A stretch of DNA of 64,000 bases, from assembly GCF_014041935.1 (NCBI RefSeq), contig NZ_CP059491.1, positions 1,054,001 to 1,118,000 of the forward strand, in the 5' to 3' direction. Source of the DNA: Gordonia jinghuaiqii. GTDB taxonomy: Bacteria; Actinomycetota; Actinomycetes; Mycobacteriales; Mycobacteriaceae. Shown here piece after piece: positions 1 through 8,753 of this stretch (position 1 is its first letter; each line of letters starts with the position of its first letter). The position numbers and the translations under genes are program-made. A model generated the notes under the pieces. The model had not been told where the DNA came from. It saw nothing but the letters and a program-made list of their open reading frames with translations, and did no database searches.

Positions 1-879
1 GCAGCGGGCTGCTCGAGCGACGGGACATCGGGGGAGGCCGCGACACCGTCCCCGGCGAAGGTCACCTCGGCGCAGGGCCCGCCCGGGAGTTCGGCGGTGA
101 GCGAGCAGAACCGGGTGCGCCTGGTCAACCTCGGCGACAGCTTCGCCTCGGGTACCGGAACCGGTCCCCTGGTGGAGGATTCCCCGATCTACTGTCAGCG
201 GTCGTCGAAGAACTTCGCGCACATCGTCGCCGCGGAGGAGGGATACGACCTCACCGACGTCAGTTGCGCCGGCGCCGACACCGCCGACTTCCGCGGTTCC
301 CAGCAGGAGGGGATCCCGCCGCAACTCGACGCCCTCGACGAGAACGTCGACGTGGTCACTCTGATGATCGGCGGCAACGACAAGAAGACCTACGGCCGGG
401 CCATCGAACTGTGCGGCGAGGTCGCGGCCACCGACCTGACGGGTTCGCCCTGCACCGACAAGTACGGGAAGTCGCTGATCGATCCGGTGGAGAAAGACAT
501 CTATCCCGCGGTGCGTCAGGCCCTGCGCGACGTGAAGGCCGAGGCGCCGAACGCGGAGATCCTGCTCGCCGGCTATCCGTGGCTTCTGCCGCCGACCATC
601 GGCTGCTACCCGGAGATGCGCATCGCCGACGGCGACGTCGCGATGATCCGCGACCTCCAGACGGCACTCACCACCTACGGCCGACGCGCCGCGCAGGAGA
701 CCGGAGCACGCTTCGTCGACATGTCGCAGGAGTCCGAGGGCCACGACGCGTGCGCGGGCGACCAGCGCTGGATCGAGCCGATGACCACCCCGGGCCCGGG
801 TGCCGTCCATCCCAACGAGCGCGGCCAGGAGGCCATCGCCGAACAGGTGCGCAAGGCCTTGGCGATGACGCCGAACTGA
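1..879 (+). CDS. SGNH/GDSL-family hydrolase, lipoprotein, 5' end outside window
   Basis: The protein is a secreted SGNH esterase/lipase of the GDSL type. The frame stays open to base 1. The first residues read AAGCSS, a lipobox-like motif with the acylatable Cys at codon 4, so the real start and signal peptide lie before the window. The in-frame GTG at 97 would discard the lipobox and is probably not the start. Catalytic blocks are visible: GDS with nucleophile Ser47 (bases 139-141), the block II Gly in SCAGAD, block III Asn in GGNDKK, and block V His in VHPNE near the C-terminus. Several Cys residues suggest disulfides, as expected outside the membrane. The substrate cannot be read from sequence. 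It is a lone gene upstream of hemL in the same direction. Confidence 0.85.
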   Translation, partial: AAGCSSDGTSGEAATPSPAKVTSAQGPPGSSAVSEQNRVRLVNLGDSFASGTGTGPLVEDSPIYCQRSSKNFAHIVAAEEGYDLTDVSCAGADTADFRGSQQEGIPPQLDALDENVDVVTLMIGGNDKKTYGRAIELCGEVAATDLTGSPCTDKYGKSLIDPVEKDIYPAVRQALRDVKAEAPNAEILLAGYPWLLPPTIGCYPEMRIADGDVAMIRDLQTALTTYGRRAAQETGARFVDMSQESEGHDACAGDQRWIEPMTTPGPGAVHPNERGQEAIAEQVRKALAMTPN

Positions 880-955
880 CGCCCCCGTCACGCTCAAGAC
901 CGCTCCGACCAGCGGCGATTTGGGTCACCGGGTGCCGTTTGGAACACTGTAGGCC

Positions 956-2305
956 GTGACCCCTTCCGCTGATGCCCCCTCCGCCGCCGGCGCCGACGCC
1001 TCGGCCGCGCTTTTCGCCCGCGCGTCGCAGGCCATCCCGGGTGGCGTCAACTCCCCGGTCCGTGCCTTCTCGGCGGTCGGCGGGACGCCGCGCTTCATCT
1101 CGAGCGCCGCGGGCTGTCGCCTGACCGACGCCGACGGGCGCACCTACGTCGACCTCGTGAACTCCTGGGGTCCGATGATCCTGGGTCACGCGCACCCCGC
1201 CGTCGTCGAAGCCGTTCAGAAGGCCGCGGCGGGCGGACTGTCGTTCGGTGCGCCGACCGAGGCCGAGATCGAACTCGCCGAGGAGATCATCGGCCGCGTC
1301 GACCCCGTCGAGCGGGTGCGCCTGGTGAACTCGGGTACCGAGGCCACGATGTCGGCGATCCGCCTGGCCCGCGGCTACACCGGCCGCTCCAAGATCATCA
1401 AGTTCGCCGGCTGCTACCACGGCCACGTCGACGCGCTGCTCGCCGCCGCCGGGTCCGGCGTCGCCACGCTGGGCCTGCCGACGACCCCCGGGGTCACCGG
1501 TGCATCCGCGCACGACACGATCGTCCTGCCCTACAACGACCTCACCGCGGTCGCCGAGGCGTTCGAGAAGTTCGGCGACGACATCGCCGCGGTCATCACC
1601 GAGGCCGCCGCCGGCAACATGGGTGCCGTCGCCCCGGTGGAGGGTTTCAACGCCGGCCTGCGTGAGATCACGCGCCGCCACGGGGCGCTGCTCATCATGG
1701 ACGAGGTGATGACCGGGTTCCGGGTGAGCCCGAGCGGCTGGTACGGCCTCGAAGGCGTCGCGGGCGACCTGTACACCTTCGGCAAGGTCATGAGCGGAGG
1801 CCTGCCGGCCGCCGCGTTCGGCGGGCGGGCCGACGTCATGGAACGTCTCGCCCCGACCGGGCCGGTCTACCAGGCGGGCACGCTGTCGGGTAATCCCGTC
1901 GCCGTCGCCGCCGGGCTCGCGACCCTGCGCCACGCCGACGTCGAGGTCTACCGCAGGCTCGACGCCAACGCCGACCGCCTCGCGACGCTGCTCACCGACT
2001 CGCTCACCGAGGCCGGGGTGACCCACCGCGTGCAGAAGGCGGGCAACCTGCTGAGTGTGTTCTTCACTACCGACCCCGACATCCCGATCTTCGACTACGC
2101 GGGTGTCGGTGCCAGCGAGACCTGGCGGTTTGCGCCGTTCTTCCACGCGCTGCTCGAACGCGGCGTGTACGCTCCGCCGAGCGCTTTCGAGGCCTGGTTT
2201 GTGTCCGCGGCACTCGACGAGGATGCTTTCTCGCAGATCGCCGACGCGCTGCCCGCGGCAGCGCAGGCCGCCGCGACCGCAGCCACCCCGGGGGACAACG
2301 CCTGA
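956..2305 (+). CDS. hemL: Glutamate-1-semialdehyde 2,1-aminomutase
   Basis: This cytosolic PLP enzyme converts glutamate-1-semialdehyde to 5-aminolevulinate in the C5 route to haem and other tetrapyrroles. At 449 residues it is the usual length. The class-III aminotransferase fold shows in [10 protein letters not shown] near the N-terminus, the NSGTEATM phosphate-binding loop, the cofactor Asp in MDEVMTGFR, and the PLP lysine in TFGKVMSGG. The GTG start at 956 follows a 76-nt gap after the hydrolase gene. The stop shares its last base with the ATG of the next gene (TGATG at 2303-2307), so the two are translationally coupled. The neighbours match M. tuberculosis Rv0524-Rv0529, and haem supply fits the cytochrome c maturation genes downstream. 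Confidence 0.97.
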   Translation: MTPSADAPSAAGADASAALFARASQAIPGGVNSPVRAFSAVGGTPRFISSAAGCRLTDADGRTYVDLVNSWGPMILGHAHPAVVEAVQKAAAGGLSFGAPTEAEIELAEEIIGRVDPVERVRLVNSGTEATMSAIRLARGYTGRSKIIKFAGCYHGHVDALLAAAGSGVATLGLPTTPGVTGASAHDTIVLPYNDLTAVAEAFEKFGDDIAAVITEAAAGNMGAVAPVEGFNAGLREITRRHGALLIMDEVMTGFRVSPSGWYGLEGVAGDLYTFGKVMSGGLPAAAFGGRADVMERLAPTGPVYQAGTLSGNPVAVAAGLATLRHADVEVYRRLDANADRLATLLTDSLTEAGVTHRVQKAGNLLSVFFTTDPDIPIFDYAGVGASETWRFAPFFHALLERGVYAPPSAFEAWFVSAALDEDAFSQIADALPAAAQAAATAATPGDNA

Positions 2306-2931
2306 TGCACACGATCGTCCACATGATGCGCCACGGAGAGGTCGACAATCCGGAGGGCATCCTCTACGGCCGCCTCCCCGGTTACCGGCTCTCCGACACC
2401 GGCCGCGCACAGGCGAACAAGGTGGCCGAGACCCTCGCCGATCACGACATCAAGGCCGTGTTCGCGTCCCCGCTGCAACGCGCACAGGAGACCGCGACGC
2501 CCATCGCCGCCGCCCACGGCCTCTCGATCATCACCAACGACGAACTCATCGAGGCCGACAACGTCTTCGAAGGCCTCAAGGTCTCCGTCGGCGACGGCGC
2601 CCTCAGCAAGCCCCGGCACTGGCCCAAACTGCGCGACCCGTTCACACCGTCGTGGGGTGAGCCCTACATCCAGCTCGCGCACCGCATGCTCGCCGCGGCC
2701 AACAAGGCCCGCGACGCCGCCCGCGGCCACGAAGCCGTCTGCGTCAGCCATCAGCTGCCCGTGTACACGCTGCGCCGCTTCCTCGAAGGTCAGCGTCTCT
2801 GGCACGACCCGCGTCGCCGCCAGTGCTCCCTGGCCTCGCTGACCAGCCTCATCTACGACGACGACGCCCTCGTCGACATCATCTACTCCGAACCGGCCGG
2901 GGCCTCCGACCCGTTGGTCACCGGTGCGTGA
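2305..2931 (+). CDS. Histidine phosphatase family protein (phosphoglycerate-mutase-like)
   Basis: A 208-residue member of the histidine phosphatase superfamily. The RHG catalytic motif is at residues 9-11 (MMRHGEVDN), and a downstream SHQ (VCVSHQLP) supplies the second His. The position matches M. tuberculosis Rv0525 between hemL and the thioredoxin-like lipoprotein gene. The substrate is unknown. Family members act on phosphosugars, phospholipids or phosphoproteins, and sequence alone does not choose. The ATG overlaps the hemL stop by one base, indicating coupled translation. No signal peptide is visible, so it is probably cytosolic. Confidence 0.9.
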   Translation: MHTIVHMMRHGEVDNPEGILYGRLPGYRLSDTGRAQANKVAETLADHDIKAVFASPLQRAQETATPIAAAHGLSIITNDELIEADNVFEGLKVSVGDGALSKPRHWPKLRDPFTPSWGEPYIQLAHRMLAAANKARDAARGHEAVCVSHQLPVYTLRRFLEGQRLWHDPRRRQCSLASLTSLIYDDDALVDIIYSEPAGASDPLVTGA

Positions 2932-2967
2932 GCGGATCCACATTCTCGAGCCCGAAGGTCTGAAGTA

Positions 2968-3561
2968 GTGCGTAAGTTCCTCCTGCCGGTAGTGCTGGCG
3001 GCCCTGGTCCTGGTGGTCGGGGGCTGCGGCACCGGCGACGACGCGGTCGCCCAGGGGAACACCTTCCAGTTCGTCTCGCCGGGCGGTCAGACCGTCATCA
3101 CCTACGCCCCCGAGCAGCGCAAGCCGATCGCGGAGCTCACCGGCGAGGACCTCGTCACCGAGGCGCCGCTGTCGCTGGCCGACGAGCGGTTCGCCGACAA
3201 GGTCGTGGTGGTCAACGTCTGGGGTTCCTGGTGCGGGCCGTGCCGCGGCGAGGCCGACGACCTCGAGCGCGTCTTCGAGAACAACCGTGCCGACGGCGTC
3301 GAGTTCCTCGGCATCAACCTGCGCGACGACCGTGAGTCTGCCAAGGACTTCGTGATCGACCGCAACGTCGGCTTCCCGTCGATCTACGACTTCCCCGGCA
3401 TCTCCCTGGCGGCGCTGACGACCCCGACGTCGGTGGTGCCGACGACGATCGTCCTGGACCGGCAGCATCGGCCGGCCGCGGTGTTCCTCAAGGCCATCTC
3501 GGAGAACGAGCTCGACGAGACGGTCAAGCGGGTCGCGGCCGAGCAGACGGGTTCGGGGTGA
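2968..3561 (+). CDS. TlpA/ResA-like thiol-disulfide oxidoreductase, lipoprotein
   Basis: An extracytoplasmic thioredoxin-fold protein of 197 residues, likely to keep apocytochrome c haem-binding cysteines reduced. The GTG start gives a signal peptide (MRKFLLPV, then a hydrophobic stretch) ending in a lipobox-like VGGC with Cys at residue 20. The redox site is WCGPC within GSWCGPCRGE at about residues 88-92. A cis-proline loop (TTPTSVVPTTIV) follows near residue 157. It corresponds to Rv0526 and lies 3 nt before ccdA, the membrane donor of reducing equivalents. The four genes from here to ccsB form the System II cytochrome c maturation set. Confidence 0.93.
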   Translation: MRKFLLPVVLAALVLVVGGCGTGDDAVAQGNTFQFVSPGGQTVITYAPEQRKPIAELTGEDLVTEAPLSLADERFADKVVVVNVWGSWCGPCRGEADDLERVFENNRADGVEFLGINLRDDRESAKDFVIDRNVGFPSIYDFPGISLAALTTPTSVVPTTIVLDRQHRPAAVFLKAISENELDETVKRVAAEQTGSG

Positions 3562-3564
3562 ACC

Positions 3565-4383
3565 GTGTCGCCTGAGCTCTCCACCGTCGTCGTGGCGTCG
3601 TCGATCGGCGACACCTTCGCCGACACCGTGTCCAGCGGACCGCTGCTGCTGGCCTTCGCCGCATGCGTGCTGGCGGGCCTGGTCTCCTTCGCCTCGCCGT
3701 GCGTCGTCCCGCTCGTCCCGGGGTACCTGTCGTACCTCGCGGGCCTCGTCGGCGCGGAGGCGCCCGCGGTCAAGGTGGGGGAGGGCATCAAGAGCGGCCG
3801 GTCACGAGTGGCCCTCGCGGCCGGTCTGTTCGTGCTCGGCTTCACCGTCGTGTTCGTTGCGGCCACCGCGACCGTCCTCGGTGTGACCAGCACCTTCGTC
3901 CTGAATCGTGAACTGTTGCAGCGTATCGGCGGCGCGGTCACCATCCTGATGGGTCTGGTGTTCATCGGTCTGGTCCCCGCGCTGCAGCGCGAGGTGCGTC
4001 TCGAGCCGCGTCGGATCTCCAACATCGTGGGCGCCCCGCTCCTCGGCGCGGTGTTCGCGCTCGGATGGACCCCGTGCCTCGGGCCGACACTCGCGGCGGT
4101 GATCGCGACGGTCAGCGGGACCGAGGGGTCCACCGCCGCCAAGGGCGTGACGTTGATCGTCGCCTACTGCCTGGGACTCGGCATCCCGTTCGTCGTCCTC
4201 GCGTTCTCCTCGGCGTGGGCCCTGCGCAGCCTCGGCTGGCTGCGCAACCACGCCCGCACCATCCAGGTCGTCGGCGGCGTGATGCTCATCGCCGTCGGCG
4301 TCGCCCTGCTGACGGGATGGTGGGATCAGTTCATCGTCTGGGTCCAGGTCCGCTTCGTCACCGACACCGAACTACCGATTTGA
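3565..4383 (+). CDS. ccdA: Cytochrome c biogenesis protein CcdA
   Basis: A polytopic membrane protein of 272 residues that passes electrons from cytoplasmic thioredoxin to extracytoplasmic thioredoxin-like proteins. The two redox cysteines sit in conserved helices: [13 protein letters not shown] near residue 45 and GWTPCLGPT near residue 171. Six hydrophobic segments are evident, as in the CcdA/DsbD transmembrane family. The GTG start is 3 nt after the stop of the thioredoxin-like gene, and resB follows, so this is one operon. It corresponds to Rv0527. Confidence 0.96.
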   Translation: MSPELSTVVVASSIGDTFADTVSSGPLLLAFAACVLAGLVSFASPCVVPLVPGYLSYLAGLVGAEAPAVKVGEGIKSGRSRVALAAGLFVLGFTVVFVAATATVLGVTSTFVLNRELLQRIGGAVTILMGLVFIGLVPALQREVRLEPRRISNIVGAPLLGAVFALGWTPCLGPTLAAVIATVSGTEGSTAAKGVTLIVAYCLGLGIPFVVLAFSSAWALRSLGWLRNHARTIQVVGGVMLIAVGVALLTGWWDQFIVWVQVRFVTDTELPI

Positions 4384-4395
4384 GTGTGTTTCCCT

Positions 4396-4427
4396 GATGA
4401 CTGATGTGACCGATGACTGATGTGACC
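4396..4427 (+). repeat. 16-bp tandem duplication at the resB start
   Basis: The sequence GATGACTGATGTGACC occurs twice in direct succession (4396-4411 and 4412-4427). The second copy contains the resB ATG at 4413. The first copy contains ATG 4397, which opens a 7-codon mini-ORF ending in TGA at 4418-4420, overlapping the resB start. No clear Shine-Dalgarno precedes 4413. Confidence 0.9.
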
Positions 4428-6149
4428 GACCGTCCCCGGGTGGACACCCCCGAGCCGGGGACACCGAAGCCGCACTGGGTCAGGCGCCGCGTGTTGTGGC
4501 CGTTGCGCAACCTGTGGCGGTCGCTGACGTCGATGCGCACCGCGCTGCTCCTGCTGTTCCTGCTGGCTCTCGCCGCGATCCCGGGCGCACTGCTGCCGCA
4601 GCGCGAGCTCAACGAGACCAAGACGCTCGAGTACATCGACAGCCGTGGCACGCTCGGCACCTGGATGGACCGGCTGCAGCTGTTCGACGTGTTCTCCAGT
4701 GCCTGGTTCACCGCGATCTACGTGCTGCTGTTCATCTCGCTCGTCGGTTGCCTCACGCCGCGAATGGTCGAGCACTTCCACAGCCTCCGTGCGAAACCCG
4801 TTGCCGCACCGCGGAATCTGTCGCGGCTACCGCGCCACGTGACGCACACCGTCGACGGCACGCCGGAGGAGATCGCCGAGCGCATCAACGGCAGGCTGCG
4901 CGGCTGGCGCCGCGAGGTGGTCGTCCGGGAACCCACCAAGGCCCACCCGGACGGCTGCGTCGAGGTGTCCGCGGAGAAGGGCTACCTCCGCGAGTTCGGC
5001 AACCTGGTCTTCCACTTCGCGTTGCTGGCCCTGCTGGTGTCGATCGCGGTCGGCAAGATGTACGGCTACGAGGGCACGAGAAGCCTCGTCGCCGACGGCG
5101 AGCAGGGGATGTGCAACACCTCCACCGCCGTCTACGACTCCTTCCGCGCGGGGAATCTCGTCGACGGCACGGACCTGTCGCCGTTCTGCTTCCGCGTCGA
5201 CGATTTCTCGGCGACCTTCCTGCCCAGCGGTCAGCCCGACATGTACGACGCGACGATCCGCTACGCGGAGGGCGCCGACGGCAACGTCAACAACCTGGGC
5301 GACCCGGCGAGCTGGGACTCCACCTCGGTGCGTGTCAACGAGCCGCTGCGGGTGGCCGGCGACCGCGTGTACGTGCTGGGCAACGGTTTCGCGCCGACGT
5401 TCTCGGTCACCTTCCCCAACGGGGAGAAGCGCACGCAGACCACACCGTTCGTCCCCGACGAACTCCAGACGATGCTGTCCTCGGGTGCGGCGCGCTTCGA
5501 CACCCCCGCCGGTCTCTACCCCGACGCCGACGAGCGCCGAAAGAACCAGATCGCCATCGAGGGGTTGTTCGCGCCGACCGCGTCGTTCCACGGGACGCTG
5601 TTGTCGTCGTCGTCTCCCGTGCCCGACGATCCGTTCGTCGCCATCCGCATCTTCAAGGGCGACACCGGCCTGGACACCGGGAAACCGCAGAACGTCTACT
5701 CCCTCGACCAGCAGCTGATCGAACAGGGCCGTCTCCAGCGCCAGGCGCAGGTCAACCTCGCGGTCGGGCAGAGCCACACCCTGGCCGACGGCACGACGGT
5801 GACCTTCGACGGTTACGAGCGCTGGGTGTCGGTTCAGGTCTCGCACGACCCCGCCCAGGTCTGGGTGCTCGTCAGCGCCGTGGTGATGCTCGGCGGGCTG
5901 CTCGTGTCGCTGCTGATCCGGCGCCGGCGTATCTGGGCGCGGCTGGTTCCGGTCCCTGTCACCACCGCCGCCGAAGCCACCACCACCGACGACGGTGACC
6001 GGAGCGATTCGCAACGACGTACTGTAGTAGAGATTGCCGGGCTGGCTCGTACCGATCAGGCCGGCTGGGGTGAGGGCTTCGACGAGCAGGCGGCCGATCT
6101 CGTCGCCGATGGCGACGCCGTCTCTCGGCGGACGACCCGGCGGCTCTGA
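4413..6149 (+). CDS. resB: Cytochrome c biogenesis protein ResB
   Basis: ResB (578 residues) pairs with CcsB to carry haem across the membrane and attach it to apocytochrome c. Three N-terminal membrane segments (about residues 40-60, 95-115 and 200-220), a long extracytoplasmic region and a final segment around residues 490-510 match the family. A charged 65-residue cytoplasmic tail follows. The start at 4413 lies in the second copy of a 16-bp tandem duplication. ATGs at 4397, 4404 and 4420 are all closed quickly by stops, so 4413 is the only viable ATG there. It corresponds to Rv0528, and ccsB follows after 21 nt. Confidence 0.95.
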   Translation: MTDVTDRPRVDTPEPGTPKPHWVRRRVLWPLRNLWRSLTSMRTALLLLFLLALAAIPGALLPQRELNETKTLEYIDSRGTLGTWMDRLQLFDVFSSAWFTAIYVLLFISLVGCLTPRMVEHFHSLRAKPVAAPRNLSRLPRHVTHTVDGTPEEIAERINGRLRGWRREVVVREPTKAHPDGCVEVSAEKGYLREFGNLVFHFALLALLVSIAVGKMYGYEGTRSLVADGEQGMCNTSTAVYDSFRAGNLVDGTDLSPFCFRVDDFSATFLPSGQPDMYDATIRYAEGADGNVNNLGDPASWDSTSVRVNEPLRVAGDRVYVLGNGFAPTFSVTFPNGEKRTQTTPFVPDELQTMLSSGAARFDTPAGLYPDADERRKNQIAIEGLFAPTASFHGTLLSSSSPVPDDPFVAIRIFKGDTGLDTGKPQNVYSLDQQLIEQGRLQRQAQVNLAVGQSHTLADGTTVTFDGYERWVSVQVSHDPAQVWVLVSAVVMLGGLLVSLLIRRRRIWARLVPVPVTTAAEATTTDDGDRSDSQRRTVVEIAGLARTDQAGWGEGFDEQAADLVADGDAVSRRTTRRL

Positions 6150-6170
6150 GCAGCCGGCGAAAGGAACCAC

Positions 6171-7214
6171 ATGAACGTCCTAACGACCGCACTTCCCGTC
6201 GACGCGATGCCGATCGACGAGACGCTCGCGCGGTACTCCGATCTGCTGTTCGGCACGGCGATCACGATCTACGTCGTCGCGGTCATCCTGTTCCTCGGTG
6301 CGCTCGCCGCCGTTCGTGGCCGGCGCCTCGAAGAGAAGCAACTGGTGAACGCCGGCACTACCGGCGCCGCCGGGGAGCAACCGCGTGTCCCGGGCCGCCT
6401 CGAAGGTCCGACGCGACGGACCCTGGGCGAGAAGCTCGGCAACATGGCGCTGCCGGTCGTGGTCGTCGGACTCGCCGCCCACATCGGCTCGATCGTGTTG
6501 CGCGGCATCGCGACCGAGCGTGCGCCGTGGGGCAACATGTACGAGTTCATCTCGATGACGTGTGCCGCGGGCGTCATTGCCGGCCTGATCATCCTGCGCA
6601 AGCGCGAGCATCGTCCGCTGCTGTCCTTCGTGCTGTTGCCGGTCATCCTGCTGATGTTCATCGCAGGCCGTTGGCTCTACACGCAGGCCGCACCCGTCGT
6701 GCCCGCCCTGAAGTCCTACTGGCTGGCCGTCCACGTGTCGATCATCTCGGTCTCATCGGGGATCCTGCTGGTCTCCGGCGTCGCGAGCATCCTGTACCTG
6801 GCCAAGCTCCGGTGGGCGGCGTCGACGCCCGAGGAGTCCGCGGCCCTGGCGAGCCGTCCGGGTATCGGTGGCGCGGTGCGACGCATCGTCGAACACCTGC
6901 CGTCGGCGGAGAGCCTGGACCGGCTGGCCTACAAGTGTGTCGTGATCGGTTTCCCGCTGTTCGGACTCGGTGTCATATGCGGAGCCATCTGGGCCGAGGC
7001 GGCATGGGGCCGATTCTGGGGCTGGGACCCCAAGGAGACGGTGTCGTTCATCGCCTGGGTGATCTACGCGGCCTATCTGCACGCACGTGCGACGGCCGGC
7101 TGGCGGAACAACGCCGCGGCCTGGATCAACGTCGCCGGCTTCGTGGCGATGTTGTTCAACCTGTTCATCATCAACCTGGTGGTGTCGGGCCTGCATTCCT
7201 ACGCGGGCCTGTAG
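6171..7214 (+). CDS. ccsB: Cytochrome c biogenesis protein CcsB (ResC/CcsA)
   Basis: The haem-handling subunit of the System II cytochrome c synthase, 347 residues and polytopic. The tryptophan-rich haem-binding signature reads WGRFWGWDPKE near residue 283, followed by conserved helices with His residues (AYLHAR and LHSYAGL at the end). An AAAGGA Shine-Dalgarno sits 7 nt before ATG 6171. It is the last gene of the hemL-ccsB run and is followed by a strong hairpin. It matches Rv0529. Confidence 0.95.
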   Translation: MNVLTTALPVDAMPIDETLARYSDLLFGTAITIYVVAVILFLGALAAVRGRRLEEKQLVNAGTTGAAGEQPRVPGRLEGPTRRTLGEKLGNMALPVVVVGLAAHIGSIVLRGIATERAPWGNMYEFISMTCAAGVIAGLIILRKREHRPLLSFVLLPVILLMFIAGRWLYTQAAPVVPALKSYWLAVHVSIISVSSGILLVSGVASILYLAKLRWAASTPEESAALASRPGIGGAVRRIVEHLPSAESLDRLAYKCVVIGFPLFGLGVICGAIWAEAAWGRFWGWDPKETVSFIAWVIYAAYLHARATAGWRNNAAAWINVAGFVAMLFNLFIINLVVSGLHSYAGL

Positions 7215-7233
7215 ACCACCCCGAACGGCAGCC

Positions 7234-7264
7234 GACCACCTCCGCGACATCTGCGGGGGTGGTC
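7234..7264 (+). terminator. Hairpin terminator after ccsB
   Basis: Twelve-bp arms (7234-7245 and 7253-7264) pair with one G-T wobble around a 7-nt loop. A short TTTT follows at 7272-7275. It sits 20 nt after the ccsB stop, at the end of the cytochrome maturation operon. Confidence 0.75.
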
Positions 7265-7304
7265 ATCCGGGTTTTCGGGGTCGGGGCAGCTGAGCCTGGG
7301 ACCA

Positions 7305-7391
7305 GCTGAGCCGGAGCCGGCTGAGCCGGAGCCGGCTGAGCCGGAGCCGGCTGAGCCGGAGCCGGCCGAGTCGGAGCCGGCCGAGTCGACG
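7305..7391. repeat. 15-bp tandem repeat between convergent genes
   Basis: About 5.8 copies of a GCTGAGCCGGAGCCG unit. The first four copies (7305-7364) are identical and the last two carry CT-to-CC and C-to-T changes. The array fills the gap between the ccsB terminator and the stop of the EspR-like gene. It is outside any gene I can support. Confidence 0.9.
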
Positions 7392-7865
7392 TCAGCCGGG
7401 AACGTCGGTCGTCGCCGTCTCGGTCTGCTTGGCGAGTGCCTGCGACTTCACCAGTTTCAGCAGATCGATCAGGGCGTCGATGGTGCCGGTGCTCAGTGAA
7501 CCCATGTCGATACCTGACAGATGGCTCCCGGTGATCTGGAGCATCTCGACGTAATTCTGCTGCTGCCGTACGCGTTCCAGATCTTCGTCGGGGTTGGACA
7601 GGAAGTAGGTGACGCTCACGTCGAAGGCGCGGGCGATGGCCTCGACCGTGCGGAACGACGGGGTGCGGGCCTTGCCGGTACGCAGCTGGGAGATGTAGGC
7701 GTCGGACAGGGAGTAGCCCAGACGGTTCGCCTTCTCGGCGATCTTCTTCCCGGTGTAGCGGATGCCGTTCTCGTCACGGCTGTGTTCGAACAGGTAACCG
7801 ATCTTCTCGGCGAAACTCTGGTCGTCATCGGTCGACGCCCCATGCGGAGATCGTCCCGGGTTCAA
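7392..7865 (-). CDS. EspR-like helix-turn-helix regulator
   Basis: A DNA-binding protein whose N-terminal HTH resembles EspR (Rv3849), the nucleoid-associated regulator of ESX secretion genes. Comparable stretches are FAEKIGYLFEH, an HTH with SDAYISQLRTGKARTPS, then IARAFDVSVTYF, followed by a C-terminal helical region that in EspR mediates dimerisation. The longest frame starts at GTG 7985 (197 aa). I prefer TTG 7865 (157 aa), which has a GAGAAGG Shine-Dalgarno 5 nt upstream and leaves a promoter-like palindrome in the leader. The longer form would add a tail with no recognisable domain. Its targets cannot be read here. The family assignment rests on recalled sequence similarity. Confidence 0.75.
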   Translation of the reverse strand: MNPGRSPHGASTDDDQSFAEKIGYLFEHSRDENGIRYTGKKIAEKANRLGYSLSDAYISQLRTGKARTPSFRTVEAIARAFDVSVTYFLSNPDEDLERVRQQQNYVEMLQITGSHLSGIDMGSLSTGTIDALIDLLKLVKSQALAKQTETATTDVPG

Positions 7866-7921
7866 CGGCGCCTTCTCTCGGATCAGCCCTCGCGGAGTGA
7901 ATGGTGGAATGGACCTTACCC

Positions 7922-7933
7922 TACCCTTGGGTA
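7922..7933. promoter_or_regulatory. Candidate operator palindrome upstream of EspR-like gene
   Basis: TACCC-TT-GGGTA is an inverted repeat with 5-bp arms, 57 bp upstream of the preferred TTG start of the EspR-like gene. It would suit autoregulation, but no binding evidence is available. Confidence 0.35.
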
Positions 7934-7988
7934 TGTTCCGAAGAGGCATTCTGAATCCGGTGTCAGGCTGATCGGCGGGCGTCACGCG

Positions 7989-8207
7989 TCAGAGTTCGTC
8001 GCCGTCGGTGCCGTTGGTTCCGCGGGTTTTGTTGTCCAGGTCGCGGAGGAAATCGGGATCATCGTCGGGGCCGACAGGGCCTCGGGTGCGCCCGCGGTGA
8101 CCGCCGGCCGGAGGCGCGTCGCCGGTGCCGTCGGATTGCGGTCCGAAGGCTCGCCACATCAGGAAACCGATGGCGAGCAGACCGAGAACGGCGAACAGAT
8201 AAGTCAT
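7989..8207 (-). CDS. Small single-pass membrane protein
   Basis: A 72-residue protein with one N-terminal hydrophobic helix (about residues 2-19, ending MWRAFG) and a polar, Gly/Asp/Arg-rich cytoplasmic tail. A GGGAGG Shine-Dalgarno lies 5 nt before ATG 8207. It sits 123 nt before the preferred start of the EspR-like gene and downstream of the bldC-type gene on the same strand. I do not recognise a family. The start signal and hydrophobic profile support a real gene. Confidence 0.6.
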   Translation of the reverse strand: MTYLFAVLGLLAIGFLMWRAFGPQSDGTGDAPPAGGHRGRTRGPVGPDDDPDFLRDLDNKTRGTNGTDGDEL

Positions 8208-8341
8208 GGCAACCTCCCGACGACCAGCCTACGTGAGTCGCAGATCGGCCGGTGAGATCTCCGCCGTCCGGTGTCCGATCCGGACCGGCCGGATGAGTCC
8301 GGTTCCGCCAGGAGCGAGCGATCCGGCGAGTGGTCGCGAGG

Positions 8342-8566
8342 TCAGTGGGTGCGACGGTTGAGGAGTGCGACGACGTCCTCCTCGCGGAAGCGACGATGAC
8401 CACCCGGCGTGCGGATGGAACCGAGGATGCCCGAACTGGCCCACCGGGCGACGGTTTTGGGGTTCACGTTGAACATGGCGGCCACCTGGCCGGGAGTCAG
8501 GGTGTGCTGGCTTGCCAGGCCCGGGGTTATATAGGCCGCCTGTGCTGCGGGTTCGATGCTGGTCAC
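8342..8566 (-). CDS. bldC: BldC-type MerR-family DNA-binding protein
   Basis: A 74-residue winged-HTH protein of the BldC type, made only of the MerR DNA-binding domain. The recognisable run is LTPGQVAAMF, then NPKTVARWAS, then RTPGGHRRFREEDV, as in Streptomyces BldC and mycobacterial Rv0500A. BldC proteins bind direct repeats head-to-tail and control developmental timing in Streptomyces. The role here is unknown. GTG 8566 has an AGGAGG Shine-Dalgarno 4 nt upstream. The DUF4229 gene is divergent. Confidence 0.88.
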   Translation of the reverse strand: MTSIEPAAQAAYITPGLASQHTLTPGQVAAMFNVNPKTVARWASSGILGSIRTPGGHRRFREEDVVALLNRRTH

Positions 8567-8741
8567 GATTCCTCCTGGTGCTTAAGTGCCCGGTCGGTGC
8601 GCCGGTGGAGGCGATGCGGCTCGGAACGTGATGGACGAGTTCTTCATGAATACACGCAAATCGCCCAGGTACTCGAACCGTCAGCGGGAGGTAAAGAGCG
8701 TGCAAAGCCCTGCGACCTGCGGGGCGGCGACGGGTGCCCAG

Positions 8742-8747
8742 TACGCT
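8742..8747 (+). promoter_or_regulatory. Leaderless -10 box for DUF4229 gene
   Basis: TACGCT lies 6 nt before GTG 8754, matching the actinobacterial TANNNT -10 element with transcription starting at or near the start codon. A GGAGG lies in the same gap but is only 1 nt from the GTG, too close for a Shine-Dalgarno. Confidence 0.55.
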
Positions 8748-8753
8748 GGAGGC

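Noticed and set aside
97..879. GTG 97 as the start of the SGNH hydrolase
   Set aside because: The frame is open to base 1 and contains a lipobox-like AAGC at codons 1-4, so the true start lies before the window.
668..2410. 580-codon antisense frame over hemL
   Set aside because: Arg/Gly-rich composition with no domain; it mirrors the third-position GC of hemL on the other strand.
7305..7391. CRISPR array
   Set aside because: Units are contiguous 15-mers without spacers.
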